DNA from: Paracoccus mutanolyticus | GTDB taxonomy: Bacteria; Pseudomonadota; Alphaproteobacteria; Rhodobacterales; Rhodobacteraceae | Length of the DNA stretch: 64,000 nt | Assembly: GCF_003285265.1 (NCBI RefSeq) | Contig: NZ_CP030239.1 | Location: forward strand, 1,488,001-1,552,000 | Reading direction: 5' to 3' | Shown here: piece by piece, positions 8,950-18,752 of the stretch | How positions within the stretch are numbered: the first letter of the stretch is position 1 | How the letters are laid out: each line of letters opens with the position of its first letter | Translations under genes and position numbers: made by a program | Notes under the pieces: model-generated | What the model was told of the DNA's origin: nothing | Database searches by the model: none | Seen by the model: the letters and a program-made list of their open reading frames with translations, nothing else

Positions 8950-9530
8950 GCGATGTTTCACGTGAAACAGAACAATTGGAGCATTACGCGGCACTCGTTC
9001 GTAAGTGGAGTGGTACGATAAATCTGGTGGCGCCAAGCACGCTTAAAGATCTTGAATTTCGTCACATTCAGGATTCACAACACCTTGTTCACCTATCATC
9101 AAACTCTGATGGCGCTTGGGCAGACTTGGGAAGTGGTGGTGGTCTTCCGGCCATTGTCGTTGCCATTCTGCGCCCCGGAACGCCTGTGACCTTGGTGGAA
9201 AGTGACCAGAGAAAATGCAGTTTTCTCAGGACAGTTGTCCGTGAGCTTGGCCTGCGCAATGTCACCGTGTTGAATCACCGCATCGAGAAGACATCACCTC
9301 TGAATTCTCAGAACCTCAGCGCGCGCGCCCTTGCCCCATTACCGCTCCTCATGTCATATGTTGCACGACATCTCGCACCATCGGGCAGGGCTTGGTTGAT
9401 GAAGGGTAGAAACTGGCAGTCAGAGGTCGATGAGGCCCGGAAAACCTGGACGTTCGATCTGCTGAGCCATTCCAGCATCACCGATTCGGACGCAGCGATC
9501 TTGGAGATCACAGGGATCTGTCATGCGTGA
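8946..9530 (+). CDS. rsmG: 16S rRNA (guanine-527-N7)-methyltransferase RsmG (GidB)
   Basis: SAM-dependent methyltransferase for G527 of 16S rRNA. The 194-residue product carries the SAM-binding signature [15 protein letters not shown] near residue 59 and the family lead-in [13 protein letters not shown]. Length is close to the family norm of about 200. The ATG overlaps the mnmG stop (ATGA) and the stop overlaps the start of parA by eight bases. The second parS site forms its codons 3-8. Confidence 0.93.
   Translation: MSDVSRETEQLEHYAALVRKWSGTINLVAPSTLKDLEFRHIQDSQHLVHLSSNSDGAWADLGSGGGLPAIVVAILRPGTPVTLVESDQRKCSFLRTVVRELGLRNVTVLNHRIEKTSPLNSQNLSARALAPLPLLMSYVARHLAPSGRAWLMKGRNWQSEVDEARKTWTFDLLSHSSITDSDAAILEITGICHA
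8954..8969. promoter_or_regulatory. parS: parS centromere site 2
   Basis: Second perfect copy of TGTTTCACGTGAAACA, 1.87 kb from the first. It lies inside rsmG, where it encodes DVSRET just after the start. Two identical 16-bp palindromes this close to parAB cannot be chance. Confidence 0.95.
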
Positions 9531-10299
9531 AACGCGGATAATTGCAGTCGCCAACCAGAAAGGCGGGGTCGGAAAAACGACGACCGCCATCAATCTCGGC
9601 GCTGCCTTGGCCGAGGCTGGTCACAGTATTGCCCTTGTCGACTTGGACTCCCAAGGGAACGCATCTACGGGCCTTGGCTTCAATCCGGATGAGCGGGAAA
9701 CGACGACCTACGATCTGCTGGCAGGTGATGTTACTTTCCATGACTGCCTTATGCCAACCAAGTTGGCCAACCTCAGCCTTGTGCCGTCCAGCCGCGATTT
9801 GTCGTCGGTTGATTTCGAAATGTCCAACCGGCCTGGCAGGACTCATCTCTTGCGGCGGAAACTGTCCGGTGTGTCGGAATTCGAGTTTATCCTGATTGAC
9901 TGCCCGCCTGCGCTTGGTCTGCTGACGGTCAATGCGATGGTTGCCGCCGATAGCGTCCTCGTGCCCCTTCAGGCTGAATTTTATGCCCTTGAAGGGCTTT
10001 CGCAGTTGCTCATGACGGTTCGCGAGGTGCGGCAGACTGCCAATCCCGATCTGCGGATCGAAGGGGTTCTGCTGACCATGTCGGACAATCGCAACAACCT
10101 GTCCCAGCAGGTCGAAGCGGACGCGCGCAACACCCTGTCGGGTCTGGTTTACAAGACGGTAATCCCGCGCAACGTGCGCTTGTCCGAGGCGCCGTCCCAT
10201 GCGATGCCGGTTCTGCAATACGACTCGAACTCGAAGGGCAGCGCAGCTTATCGCGCTTTGGCTGAAGAGTTTCTGAGCCGCCAAGTCGTGGCCGCCTGA
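9523..10299 (+). CDS. parA: Chromosome-partitioning ATPase ParA
   Basis: Deviant-Walker ATPase that moves ParB-parS complexes during chromosome segregation. The 258-residue protein begins [20 protein letters not shown], showing the ParA/MinD-type Walker A with signature Lys (KGGVGKTT). The Walker B-like segment FILIDCPPALGLLT and ALEGLSQLLMTV are as in chromosomal ParA (Soj). The ATG lies inside the end of rsmG, so the two are coupled; parB follows after 14 bases with GGGGAG as ribosome site. Confidence 0.95.
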   Translation: MRETRIIAVANQKGGVGKTTTAINLGAALAEAGHSIALVDLDSQGNASTGLGFNPDERETTTYDLLAGDVTFHDCLMPTKLANLSLVPSSRDLSSVDFEMSNRPGRTHLLRRKLSGVSEFEFILIDCPPALGLLTVNAMVAADSVLVPLQAEFYALEGLSQLLMTVREVRQTANPDLRIEGVLLTMSDNRNNLSQQVEADARNTLSGLVYKTVIPRNVRLSEAPSHAMPVLQYDSNSKGSAAYRALAEEFLSRQVVAA

Positions 10300-10313
10300 G
10301 GGGAGCGAATCTG

Positions 10314-11186
10314 ATGGACAACAAGCTGGAAAAGCGTGGTCTGGGTCGGGGGTTGTCTGCCCTGATGGCAGATGTAGACCTGATTCCGTCGGAAAAGCCC
10401 GCGCCCCGGCAAGTCGTCCCGGTCGAGCAACTGACACCAAACCCTGATCAGCCGCGTCGAAGCTTCGCGCCTGAGGCGCTGCAAGAGCTTGCGGCTTCGT
10501 TGCGTAATCGCGGCATGTTGCAGCCGCTGATCGTACGCCCCCATCCCAGCGACCGCGGCCTTTACCAGATCGTCGCGGGCGAGCGGCGTTGGCGCGCTGC
10601 CCAGATCGCCCAGTTGCACGAGGTTCCGGTGATCGTCCGGGATCTGAACGATACCGAGGTTCTGGAAGTCGCCATTGTCGAAAACATCCAGCGCTCGGAC
10701 CTGAATGCGATCGAGGAAGCGGCATCCTATCGCCAGTTGATGGATCGCTTTGGCCATACCCAGGAAAAGCTGGCCGAGGCGCTGAATAAAAGCCGCAGCC
10801 ATATCGCTAACCTCATGAGATTGCTGAATCTTCCTGACCAGGTTCAGGCTTGGCTGCGCGAGGGGAAGCTGACTGCCGGCCACGCCCGTGCCCTGGTGAC
10901 GGCCAGCAACGCCGTCGACCTGGCGCGCAAGGTCATCGAACGCAATCTGTCCGTACGAGAGACCGAAGAACTGGTCCGCCGGCAAGCCGAGGGTGCAGCG
11001 GCCAAGTCAAAGCGTCCGCAGTCTGAGAAGGATGCCGACACTCGCGCCCTGGAAGGCGACCTCAGCGCCCATCTCAAGATGAAGGTGGCGATCAAGCACG
11101 CGGGCCAGGACGGCGGCCAGCTCGTGATTTCTTACAAGGATCTCGATCAGCTCGACCGGCTTTGCCAGATCCTGGCCGGGCAATGA
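10314..11186 (+). CDS. parB: Chromosome-partitioning protein ParB
   Basis: CTP-dependent DNA clamp that loads at parS. The 290-residue product has the N-terminal ParA-interaction stretch (KRGLGRGLSALM), the ParB/Srx CTP-binding domain with motif GERRWRAAQ near residue 90, the helix-turn-helix HTQEKLAEALNKSRSHIANL near 140-160, and a C-terminal dimerisation domain ending LDRLCQILAGQ. The two parS sites upstream are its targets. The gene ends the operon at a strong terminator. Confidence 0.95.
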   Translation: MDNKLEKRGLGRGLSALMADVDLIPSEKPAPRQVVPVEQLTPNPDQPRRSFAPEALQELAASLRNRGMLQPLIVRPHPSDRGLYQIVAGERRWRAAQIAQLHEVPVIVRDLNDTEVLEVAIVENIQRSDLNAIEEAASYRQLMDRFGHTQEKLAEALNKSRSHIANLMRLLNLPDQVQAWLREGKLTAGHARALVTASNAVDLARKVIERNLSVRETEELVRRQAEGAAAKSKRPQSEKDADTRALEGDLSAHLKMKVAIKHAGQDGGQLVISYKDLDQLDRLCQILAGQ

Positions 11187-11213
11187 AAAACCCCGGCGCG
11201 GGCCGGGGTTCTT
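11186..11213. terminator. Bidirectional terminator between parB and grpE
   Basis: Seven-bp stem CCCCGGC / GCCGGGG with a 4-base loop (11191-11208), preceded by AAAAA and followed by TTCTT. It can serve both parB (plus) and grpE (minus), which converge here. Confidence 0.8.
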
Positions 11214-11228
11214 GCAGGGGCGGCGATG

Positions 11229-11774
11229 TCAGTGCGCGGGGTTTGAACTGACCCCGACCTTGGCCGGACGCAGCAAGCGGTCGTGCAACATGAATCCGTC
11301 CCCCATCACTTGGATGATCTGACCAGCCACGGTGCCAGCCGCAGGCGCTTCGAACATGGCTTCGTGCTGCTGGGGATCGAATTTGTCGCCGATCTGCGGC
11401 GAAATCACCGTAATCCCGTGCTTGGCGAACACGTTGCTCAGTTCGCGTAGCGTCAGTTCCACGCCCTCAATCAGGGCAGATGCGGCAGCACGCTGTTCCT
11501 CGTTCGCCATATCCAGCGCCCGGGACAGGGCGTCATAAACGGGCAGCAGATCGCGGGCCAGGCGCGAGCCACCATATTGCTCGGCCTCGCGGCGGTCCTT
11601 TTCGGCGCGCTTGCGCGCATTCTCGGCATCGGCCAGCGCGCGCATGAAACGGTCGCGGAAGCTGTCCCGCTCGGCGATCAGCGCCTCGATGTCCGGGGAT
11701 CCCTCGGTCGGTTCGGCCAAGGGGTCGGCGAAGTCCTCGTCCAGCGGGCTTCCGTTCGGGTTCTCGTTCGTCAT
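11229..11774 (-). CDS. grpE: Nucleotide exchange factor GrpE
   Basis: Cochaperone that releases ADP from DnaK. The 181-residue protein has an acidic N-terminus (EDFADPLAEPTEGSPD), a long helical coiled-coil region (residues 30-85, AERDSFRDRFMRALADAENA), and the C-terminal beta domain with KHGITVISPQIGDKFDP and the family-typical HEAMF. It lies three bases after hrcA on the minus strand, the usual hrcA-grpE heat-shock pair. Intact. Confidence 0.95.
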   Translation of the reverse strand: MTNENPNGSPLDEDFADPLAEPTEGSPDIEALIAERDSFRDRFMRALADAENARKRAEKDRREAEQYGGSRLARDLLPVYDALSRALDMANEEQRAAASALIEGVELTLRELSNVFAKHGITVISPQIGDKFDPQQHEAMFEAPAAGTVAGQIIQVMGDGFMLHDRLLRPAKVGVSSNPAH

Positions 11775-11777
11775 GTC

Positions 11778-12833
11778 CTATCCTTTCCGGCCAGAAATCA
11801 TCCGGCCGACGAGCTGCGCGGTATAATCGACGATCGGCACGATACGCCCGTAATTCAGCCGCGTCGGGCCGATCACGCCTACCGCACCGACAATTTTGCG
11901 GTCCGCATTCATATAGGGTGAAACCACCAGAGAGGAACCGGAAAGTGAAAAAAGCTTGTTTTCCGAGCCGATGAAAATGCGCACCCCTTCACCCTGTTCG
12001 GCAAGCTCCAGGAACTCGGCGATGTCGCGCTTGCGCTCCAGGTCGTCGAACAGCGTGCGGATGCGGTCCAGATCTGCCAGTTCGTCCGCCAGCAGATTGG
12101 CGCGGCCCCGCACAATCAGTCGCGCGTCCGAGCCTTCGCCGTCCCACATCGCCAAGCCCGATGAGATCAGTTCCGCCGCCAGCCGGTCCAGCTGCTGCCG
12201 GCTGACATCCATTTCGGCGGCCACGTCGCGGCGCAATTCTTCAAGTGTGCGGCCTTCGGCAAAGGCGTTCAGGAAATTGGCCGCCTCGCGCATGCGCTGG
12301 CTGTCAGGCCCGGAGGCGGGGCAAAGACCCGGTTCTCGACCCGTCCGTCGGCAAAGACCAGCACGACCAGCGCCCGGTCGGGCGCAAGGGACACGAACTC
12401 GATATGCCGGACCGGGGCTTCCTGCTTCGGCATCAGCACCAGGGACGCGCCATGCGTCAGTGCCGACAAGGCCGTGCTGACCCGGTCCAGCATGGCTCCC
12501 GTATCGCTTCGATCCCGGCCCAGGGTCTCCTCGATCATCTCGCGGTCGGCGTTGGAGACGGGGCCCGCCTCCATCAGTCCGTCCACGAACAGCCGCAGGC
12601 CCAGTTGGGTCGGCATGCGCCCGGCCGAGACGTGCGGATGATCCAGAAGCCCCAGATGCTCGAGGTCCTGCATCACGTTGCGGATGGTGGCTGCGCTGAC
12701 CTTTTCGCTCATGTCGCGTGTCAGCGTGCGCGAGCCGACGGGCTCGCCCGTCTCCAGGTAGGATTCGACCACCCGGCGAAAAACCTCGCGCGAACGGTCA
12801 TTCAGGTCGGAAAGCAAGGCAATATCGGGCATG
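11778..12833 (-). pseudogene. hrcA: Heat-inducible repressor HrcA, single frameshift
   Basis: HrcA represses chaperone operons by binding CIRCE elements. The N-terminal half starts MPDIALLSDLNDRSREVFRR and has the winged helix (SRTLTRDMSEKVSAATIRNV). It reads to about 12298 (GLTASA). The C-terminal half continues in another frame from MREAANFLNAFAEGR to the stop at 11778. One missing base restores the whole protein of about 350 residues, so a sequencing error or a recent frameshift is likely. An alternative start lies eight codons upstream at 12857. No CIRCE element was seen in this window. Confidence 0.85.
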
Positions 12834-12905
12834 GGACATTCACGGGTTGCGGTCATTGGCGGCTGGCCTGTATCTGAACGGCAAAACTCCCGAAAGGAAT
12901 GACGG

Positions 12906-13619
12906 ATGCGCCCCTCCGGCCGAAATTTAAGTGATATGCGCCCGATTTCAATCGAAACGGGCGTGATGCGCCATGCCGAAGGCTCGTGCCTGATCGTCTG
13001 CGGCGACACCCGCGTGCTGTGCTCGGCCACGATCGAGGACAAGGCGCCTCCCTTTCTGAAAGGGTCGGGGCAGGGCTGGGTGACCGCCGAATACGGCATG
13101 CTGCCGCGCGCCACCAACTCGCGCAACCGGCGCGAGGCGGCGGCCGGCAAGCAGTCGGGCCGCACCCAGGAAATCCAGCGGCTGATCGGTCGCGCCCTCC
13201 GGGCCGGGGTTGACCGGCGCGCCTTGGGCGAACGCCAGATCGTGATCGACTGCGACGTGATCCAGGCCGATGGCGGCACCCGCTGCGCCGCGATCACCGG
13301 CGGCTGGGTTGCGCTGCGGCTGGCGGTGAACAAGCTGCTCAAGGCCAACATCATCTCGACGGACCCGATCCTGGATCATGTCGCCGCGGTATCCTGCGGC
13401 ATCTATGCCGGCCAGGCGGTTCTGGATCTGGATTATGCCGAAGACAGCGAGGCCGGGACCGACGGCAATTTTATCATGACCGGCGCCGGTCGTCTGGTCG
13501 AAGTGCAAATGTCGGCCGAAGGCGCGACCTTTTCGCGGGCCGAAATGACCCAACTGCTCGACCTGGCTGAGGCGGGCATCGCCGAACTGGTCCGTGCCCA
13601 GAAGGACGCCGTCGCATGA
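12906..13619 (+). CDS. rph: Ribonuclease PH
   Basis: Phosphorolytic 3'-5' exoribonuclease for tRNA 3' end trimming. The 237-residue product matches the family length, with MRPSGR at the start, the phosphate-binding region [20 protein letters not shown] near 58, and [19 protein letters not shown] near 115. It is transcribed divergently from hrcA across a 72-base gap and overlaps rdgB by four bases (ATGA). Confidence 0.95.
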   Translation: MRPSGRNLSDMRPISIETGVMRHAEGSCLIVCGDTRVLCSATIEDKAPPFLKGSGQGWVTAEYGMLPRATNSRNRREAAAGKQSGRTQEIQRLIGRALRAGVDRRALGERQIVIDCDVIQADGGTRCAAITGGWVALRLAVNKLLKANIISTDPILDHVAAVSCGIYAGQAVLDLDYAEDSEAGTDGNFIMTGAGRLVEVQMSAEGATFSRAEMTQLLDLAEAGIAELVRAQKDAVA

Positions 13620-14221
13620 GACGCCTCGCGGAAAGGCGCCTGCTGGTCGCGACCCACAACCGCGGCAAGCTGGACGAGATCCGCGCCATGATGGCGCCCC
13701 ACGGAATCGAGGTGACATCGGCCGGCGACATGGGCCTGCCCGAACCGGCCGAGACCGAGTCGAGCTTCATCGGCAATGCCCGCATCAAGGCCCGTGCTGC
13801 CATGCAGGCGACCGGCCTGCCGGTCCTCGCCGATGACAGCGGCATCACCGTCGACGGGCTGGACGGCGCGCCTGGGGTCTATACCGCCGACTGGGCCGAA
13901 ACTCCGAACGGGCGCGACTTCATGCAGGCCATGGCCCGGACCTGGAACGAACTCGAGGCTCGCAAGGTCCCCGAGCCGCGCACCGCCCAGTTCCGCGCCA
14001 CGCTGATCCTGCTGTGGCCCGATGGGCATGAGGAGATCTTTGAAGGCGTCGCCCCCGGCCGGCTGGTCTGGCCGCCCCGTGGCGTCCAGGGCCATGGCTA
14101 CGACCCGATCTTCGTTCCCGACGGCCATGATCTGACCTATGCCGAGATGATGCCCGAACAGAAGAATGCGATCAGCCACCGCGCCCGCGCCTTCGCCCTG
14201 CTCGAGGCGGCCCTTGCGTAG
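13616..14221 (+). CDS. rdgB: XTP/dITP diphosphatase (RdgB/HAM1)
   Basis: House-cleaning pyrophosphatase that removes non-canonical purine triphosphates. The family motif [11 protein letters not shown] near residue 12 binds the triphosphate, and [20 protein letters not shown] near 69 carries the catalytic Asp pair; [10 protein letters not shown] and the C-terminal ISHRARA also match. Length 201 is typical. Coupled to rph upstream and, through a TTG start inside its end, to the next gene. Confidence 0.94.
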   Translation: MRRLAERRLLVATHNRGKLDEIRAMMAPHGIEVTSAGDMGLPEPAETESSFIGNARIKARAAMQATGLPVLADDSGITVDGLDGAPGVYTADWAETPNGRDFMQAMARTWNELEARKVPEPRTAQFRATLILLWPDGHEEIFEGVAPGRLVWPPRGVQGHGYDPIFVPDGHDLTYAEMMPEQKNAISHRARAFALLEAALA

Positions 14222-14588
14222 GATCTCGACCGGATCGCCGTTCGAGGCCGCGCTTGGCTACAGCAGGGCGGTCGTCAAGGGGCCGTGGTGTTTCGTTTCG
14301 GGCACTACCGGCTATGATTACGCCGCCATGCGGATGCCCGACAGCGCCGCGGAACAGGCCCGGGCCGCCTTTGCCACCATCTTCGCAACCCTGGATCAGG
14401 CTGGCTTCGCGCCGGCCGACATCGTCCGCGTGCAATACACGATCACCGATGCCGCGCTGCTTGACGAAATCGCCCCGGTCCTGGGTTCGGCGATGAAGGA
14501 TGCGTTACCTGCGGCGACGATGGTTGTCGCGGGCCTCATCAGACCCGAAATGAAGATCGAAATCGAAGTGACCGCGTATCGGGAATGA
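14214..14588 (+). CDS. RidA/YjgF-family protein
   Basis: Rid proteins hydrolyse reactive enamine/imine intermediates or have related roles. I chose the TTG at 14214 ([20 protein letters not shown]), which overlaps the rdgB stop; no ATG lies at a sensible place. About 124 residues, as usual. Family marks are FVSGTTGYD, the helix AAFATIFATLDQAGFAPADIV and the end KIEIEVTAY. The Arg that defines catalytic RidA (normally in an RxxVEV context) is not at the matching place (PAATMVVAGL), so deaminase activity is doubtful. Confidence 0.75.
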   Translation: MRRISTGSPFEAALGYSRAVVKGPWCFVSGTTGYDYAAMRMPDSAAEQARAAFATIFATLDQAGFAPADIVRVQYTITDAALLDEIAPVLGSAMKDALPAATMVVAGLIRPEMKIEIEVTAYRE

Positions 14589-15778
14589 CCGCCATCGCCG
14601 CAGCCCTTGCCCCGGATCCGACCCTTGCCGACGATTGGCGGGCAGGGGGCTTCGCGCTTTACGTCCACTGGCCGTTCTGCGCGGCGAAATGCCCCTATTG
14701 CGATTTCAACAGCCATGTCGCCACGACCATCGACCAGTCCCGCTGGCTGGCCGCCTATCGGGCCGAGATCGCGCGTCTGGGCCGCGAGACCCCGGGCCGG
14801 GTGCTGAACAGCATCTTCTTTGGCGGCGGTACGCCCAGCCTGATGGCGCCCGAGACCGTGGCAGGCGTGATTGAGGCCGCCCGCGCCGCCTGGCCCTTTG
14901 CCAATGATGTCGAGATCACGCTGGAGGCCAATCCGACCAGTGTCGAGACCGGCCGTTTCCGCGCCTATGCCGAGGCCGGGGTCAACCGCGTCTCGATGGG
15001 GGTGCAGGCGCTGAATGACGACGACCTGCGCCGGCTGGGGCGGATGCATTCCGTGGCCGAGGCGCGCGCCGCCTTCGACATCGCCCGGGGCTGCTTTGCC
15101 CGCGTCAGCTTCGACCTGATCTATGCCCGCCAGGATCAGGACCGCGCACATTGGCGGCGCGAACTGACCGAGGCGCTGTCCATGGCGGTCGATCACCTCT
15201 CGGCCTATCAACTGACCATCGAGCCGGGCACGGCCTTCGGCGCGCGCCATGCCAAGGGCGGCCTCAGGGGCCTGCCCGACGACGATCTGTCGGCGGACAT
15301 GTATCTCGACACGCAGGAGATCTGCGCCGCGGCGGGGATGCCGGCCTATGAGATCTCGAACCACGCCCGGCCCGGCGCCGAAAGCCGGCACAACCTGGTT
15401 TACTGGCGCCAGGGCGACTGGGCGGCGGTGGGGCCGGGCGCGCATGGGCGGCTGACGCTGGGCCCGGACCGCTGGGCGACCGAGGCGCATCGCGCCCCCG
15501 AGGCGTGGCTGGCCGCGGTCGAGGCCCAAGGCAACGGCGATCTGGCGCGCGAGCTTCTGCCCCTGACCGATCGGGCGCTGGAATACCTGCTGATGTCCAT
15601 GCGCCTGGTCGAGGGGATGGAGATCGACCGCTATCTGGCCCACGGTACGCGCCTGCCGGACGCGCGCGTGGCGGACCTGGCCGTGCTGGGGCTGGTCGAA
15701 CGGCGCGGGGGCCGATTGGCCGCGACGCGCGACGGGCGGCCGGTCCTGAACGCCATCCTGCGCGAACTGGCGGACTAG
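14585..15778 (+). CDS. hemW: Radical SAM heme chaperone HemW (HemN-like)
   Basis: Radical SAM protein thought to insert heme, often annotated as oxygen-independent coproporphyrinogen oxidase. The cluster motif CAAKCPYC is at residues 32-39, followed by [10 protein letters not shown] and the SAM-binding region [10 protein letters not shown]. The protein of 397 residues ends in a HemN C-terminal domain with [13 protein letters not shown]. It lacks the N-terminal extension and extra Cys of true HemN, hence HemW. Start overlaps the upstream stop (ATGA). Confidence 0.9.
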   Translation: MTAIAAALAPDPTLADDWRAGGFALYVHWPFCAAKCPYCDFNSHVATTIDQSRWLAAYRAEIARLGRETPGRVLNSIFFGGGTPSLMAPETVAGVIEAARAAWPFANDVEITLEANPTSVETGRFRAYAEAGVNRVSMGVQALNDDDLRRLGRMHSVAEARAAFDIARGCFARVSFDLIYARQDQDRAHWRRELTEALSMAVDHLSAYQLTIEPGTAFGARHAKGGLRGLPDDDLSADMYLDTQEICAAAGMPAYEISNHARPGAESRHNLVYWRQGDWAAVGPGAHGRLTLGPDRWATEAHRAPEAWLAAVEAQGNGDLARELLPLTDRALEYLLMSMRLVEGMEIDRYLAHGTRLPDARVADLAVLGLVERRGGRLAATRDGRPVLNAILRELAD

Positions 15779-16132
15779 ATGCAGTATCTGTGGCTCGCCC
15801 TCGGCTGGTTGGCGTTGACCCTGGGCCTGATCGGCGCCGTGCTTCCGGTGGTGCCGACCGTGCCCTTCCTGCTGATCGCGGTCTGGGCCTTTGCGCGGTC
15901 CTCGCCGCGCCTTGGCGCGCGGATCATGCGCAATCCCACCTTCGGCCCGCAACTGCGCGCCTGGCGCAAGCGCGGGGTGATCGGCCGGCGGGCCAAGGTC
16001 TTTGCGACGCTGGCGATGGCCTGCGGGGTCGGCTGGTCGCTGTGGTTCGGGCTCGATCCCCGGCTGGTCCTGGTCCAGGCGCTGGTCTGCGGCGCGGTCG
16101 CGGCCTGGCTCGTGACCCGTCCCGAAGCCTGA
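15779..16132 (+). CDS. DUF454 (YbaN-family) inner-membrane protein
   Basis: Small membrane protein of 117 residues of unknown function. It has a first hydrophobic hairpin with the family motif [18 protein letters not shown] (residues 15-32), a central polar region [20 protein letters not shown], and two further membrane segments at the C-terminus. The ATG immediately follows the hemW stop codon, so it is probably co-translated. Confidence 0.88.
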   Translation: MQYLWLALGWLALTLGLIGAVLPVVPTVPFLLIAVWAFARSSPRLGARIMRNPTFGPQLRAWRKRGVIGRRAKVFATLAMACGVGWSLWFGLDPRLVLVQALVCGAVAAWLVTRPEA

Positions 16133-16221
16133 GCGCGGGCGAATACAACCTTTTGCCCACTTGCTGCGGCCTTGCCCCGGCGCGAACCTGCCGCTGTTTC
16201 AGGTCTATCGGAGGGAAGGCC

Positions 16222-16806
16222 ATGACAGATACATCCGGGGTCAAGATTCACCCCGCCGTGGATAACGGCATCAAACCCGCCAAGCCCGGTTTCTCGGGCG
16301 GTGAACTGCATTGCCACTGTGCCTCGGATCCGGTTCGCGTCGCCGTCAAGTCCCAGACCGCGCACAACCACGTCTGCGGCTGCACCAAGTGCTGGAAGCC
16401 GGAAGGCGCCATCTTTTCCCAGGTGGCTGTCGTCGGCCGCGACGCGGTCGAGGTCCTGTCGGGCGCCGACAAGCTCGAGGTCGTCGACAAGGACGCGCCG
16501 ATCCAGCGCTATCGCTGCAAGGGCTGCGGCGTCCACATGTATGGCCGCATCGAGAACACCGAACACCCGTTCTATGGTCTCGATTTCGTCCATACCGAGC
16601 TTTCGGACGAGGACGGCTGGGCGGCGCCGGAATTCGCGGCCTTTGTCAGCTCGGTGATCGAGTCGGGCGTCGATCCCTCGCGCATGGACGCGATCCGCGC
16701 CCGGCTGCGCGAACTGGGGCTTGAACCCTATGACGCGCTGTCCCCGCCGCTGATGGATGCCATCGCGACGCATATCGCCAAGAAATCCGGCGCACTCGCC
16801 GCTTGA
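16222..16806 (+). CDS. gfa: S-(hydroxymethyl)glutathione synthase (Gfa)
   Basis: Glutathione-dependent formaldehyde-activating enzyme that joins formaldehyde to glutathione. The 194-residue product carries the zinc ligands in C31-H-C33, C52-G-C-T-K-C57 and CKGCG near 97, as in Paracoccus Gfa. GGAGGGAAGG precedes the ATG at 16222. It heads the cluster gfa-flhA-(clpP-like)-fghA, the linear pathway from formaldehyde to formate. Confidence 0.93.
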   Translation: MTDTSGVKIHPAVDNGIKPAKPGFSGGELHCHCASDPVRVAVKSQTAHNHVCGCTKCWKPEGAIFSQVAVVGRDAVEVLSGADKLEVVDKDAPIQRYRCKGCGVHMYGRIENTEHPFYGLDFVHTELSDEDGWAAPEFAAFVSSVIESGVDPSRMDAIRARLRELGLEPYDALSPPLMDAIATHIAKKSGALAA

Positions 16807-16837
16807 CGAAACCCCGGTTGCCGGGGGAACAGCACAA

Positions 16838-16860
16838 GGGGGCCGGTCACGCCGGCCCCC
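16838..16860. terminator. Hairpin between gfa and flhA
   Basis: Perfect 9-bp inverted repeat GGGGGCCGG / CCGGCCCCC with a 5-base loop, 32 bases after gfa. There is no T-run after it, so it may be a processing or attenuation hairpin. A smaller CCCCGG hairpin lies just before it. Confidence 0.45.
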
Positions 16861-16921
16861 AAGACCATGTCCGGCCATGCCGCCGCAGGCCAACCGGCCC
16901 CCACGCAAGGAGAACGCAGAA

Positions 16922-18051
16922 ATGAGAACCCGCGCCGCCGTCGCTCTTGAAGCCGGAAAACCGCTGGAGGTCATGGAGGTCAACCTGGAAGGCCCCAAGG
17001 CCGGCGAGGTCATGGTCGAGATCAAGGCCACCGGCATCTGCCACACCGATGAATTCACCCGCTCGGGCGCCGACCCGGAAGGCATCTTCCCCTCGATCCT
17101 GGGCCATGAGGGCGCGGGCGTGGTGGTCGAGGTCGGCCCCGGCGTCACCAGCGTGAAGCCCGGCGACCATGTCATCCCGCTTTACACCCCGGAATGCCGG
17201 CAGTGCGCATCCTGCCTCTCGGGCAAGACGAACCTTTGCACCGCGATCCGCGCCACCCAGGGCCAGGGCCTGATGCCCGACGGCACCACGCGGTTCTCGA
17301 TGCTGGATGGCACGCCGATCTATCACTACATGGGCTGCTCGACTTTCTCGAACTACACCGTGCTGCCCGAGATCGCCGTCGCCAAGGTGCGCGAGGACGC
17401 GCCCTTCGACAAGATCTGCTACATCGGCTGCGGCGTGACCACCGGCATCGGCGCGGTCATCAACACGGCCAAGGTGGAACCCGGCGCGACGGCGGTGGTG
17501 TTCGGCCTGGGCGGCATCGGCATGAACGTGATTCAGGGCCGCGGATTGCGGGCGCGGACAGGATCATCGGCGTCGACCCAACGACGACAAGAAGCCGATG
17601 GCCGAACATTTCGGCATGACGCATTTCATCAATCCGAAGAATGTCGAGAATGTCGTGCAGGAAATCGTCAACATGACGAAGACCCCCTTCGACCAGATCG
17701 GCGGCGCGGACTACAGCTTCGACGCCACGGGCAACACCACCGTGATGCGCCAGGCGCTGGAATGCACCCACAGCGGCTGGGGCCAGTCGGTCGTCATCGG
17801 CGTCGCCGCGGCCGGGGCCGAGATCAGCACCCGTCCGTTCCAGCTGGTCACCGGCCGGGTCTGGAAGGGCTCGGCGTTCGGCGGCGCACGCGGCCGCACC
17901 GATGTGCCGAAGATCGTCGACTGGTACATGGCGGCAAGATCGAGATCGACCCGATATCACCCACACCATGGGACTCGACGACATCAACACCGCCTTCGAC
18001 CTGCTGCATGCGGGCGAGTCGATCCGCTCGGTCATCCTTTCCGATCGGTAA
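16922..18051 (+). pseudogene. flhA: S-(hydroxymethyl)glutathione dehydrogenase, several frameshifts
   Basis: Class III zinc alcohol dehydrogenase that oxidises S-hydroxymethylglutathione to S-formylglutathione (called flhA in Paracoccus, frmA/adhC elsewhere). Family marks are ATGICHTDE (catalytic zinc Cys), GHEGAG, the structural zinc lobe [15 protein letters not shown] and the NAD motif [12 protein letters not shown]. The frame breaks at about 17543 and 17580 (joining to [15 protein letters not shown]) and again at about 17935-17960, where IEIDP and [19 protein letters not shown] are in different frames. All pieces are collinear and conserved, so small indel errors are more likely than decay. 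Confidence 0.85.
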
Positions 18052-18069
18052 GCTCTGCTTAGGTAAAAG

Positions 18070-18101
18070 GACGGCGGGGGCGGGCGACCGGCCCCGCCGT
18101 C
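18070..18101. terminator. Hairpin between flhA and the clpP-like gene
   Basis: Ten-bp stem GACGGCGGGG / CCCCGCCGTC with a 12-base loop. It ends 18 bases before the clpP-like ATG and just before the AAAGGA ribosome site, so it may end flhA transcription or cap the downstream message. Confidence 0.45.
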
Positions 18102-18119
18102 AACATGAAAGGACCGATC

Positions 18120-18752
18120 ATGGCACAGCACTTCCATCTGGACGACGATGACGACGACGACGAGCGCCCGCAAGAAGGCCAGAAGGACGAAGGGCTGGGC
18201 CTGCCGGAAGGCGACAAGATCGGCAAGCTGTATTTCAAGTCGCGCACCGTGATCGTCGCCGGCACCATCACCGACAAGCTGGCGCAGCGCACCGTCGCGC
18301 ATCTGCTGGCCCTGGCCGAGGATGGCGACAAGCCGATCAACATGCTGATCTCCTCGCCCGGGGGGCATGTGGAATCGGGCGACATGATCCATGACGTCAT
18401 CAAGTTCATCCGCCCGACCGTGCGCACCATCGGTTCGGGCTGGGTCGCCAGCGCCGGCGCGCTGATCTTTGTCGCGGCGAAACGGGAAAACCGCTTTTGC
18501 CTGCCGAACACCCGCTTCCTGATCCACCAGCCTTCCGGCGGGATCGGCGGCACCTCGTCCGACATGATGATCCAGGCCGAACAGGTCCGGTTGATGCGCG
18601 ACCGGCTGAACCAGATCTTTGCAGATGCCACGGGCCAGCCCGTCGAGCGGATCGAAAAGGACACCCAGCGCGATTTCTGGCTGAACACGCAAGAGGCGCT
18701 GGATTACGGCCTGCTGGGCAAGGTCATCCGCTCGGTCGACGAACTGAACTAA
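18120..18752 (+). CDS. ClpP-like serine peptidase (ATP-dependent Clp protease proteolytic subunit family)
   Basis: Peptidase of the ClpP/SDH superfamily. AAAGGA six bases upstream supports the ATG at 18120 over the one at 18105. The triad is visible: Ser111 in WVASAG, His136 in FLIHQP and Asp185 in TQRDFW, with the family motif [15 protein letters not shown] before it. It differs from standard ClpP by a run of seven Asp near the N-terminus and an acidic, polar head of about 30 residues. No clpX is near. Its place inside the formaldehyde cluster may reflect regulation of those enzymes or be incidental. It is probably a paralogue and not the main ClpP. Confidence 0.85.
   Translation: MAQHFHLDDDDDDDERPQEGQKDEGLGLPEGDKIGKLYFKSRTVIVAGTITDKLAQRTVAHLLALAEDGDKPINMLISSPGGHVESGDMIHDVIKFIRPTVRTIGSGWVASAGALIFVAAKRENRFCLPNTRFLIHQPSGGIGGTSSDMMIQAEQVRLMRDRLNQIFADATGQPVERIEKDTQRDFWLNTQEALDYGLLGKVIRSVDELN

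Noticed and set aside
12834..12905. CIRCE element expected near hrcA
   Set aside because: No TTAGCACTC-N9-GAGTGCTAA-like repeat in the hrcA-rph gap.
18070..18101. Hairpins around flhA as a possible formaldehyde- or metal-sensing riboswitch
   Set aside because: They are simple G+C stems without conserved single-strand motifs; a terminator reading is enough.
18120..18752. ClpP-like gene as part of a defence or phage head-protease module
   Set aside because: Neighbours are formaldehyde metabolism genes and no phage or defence genes are near.
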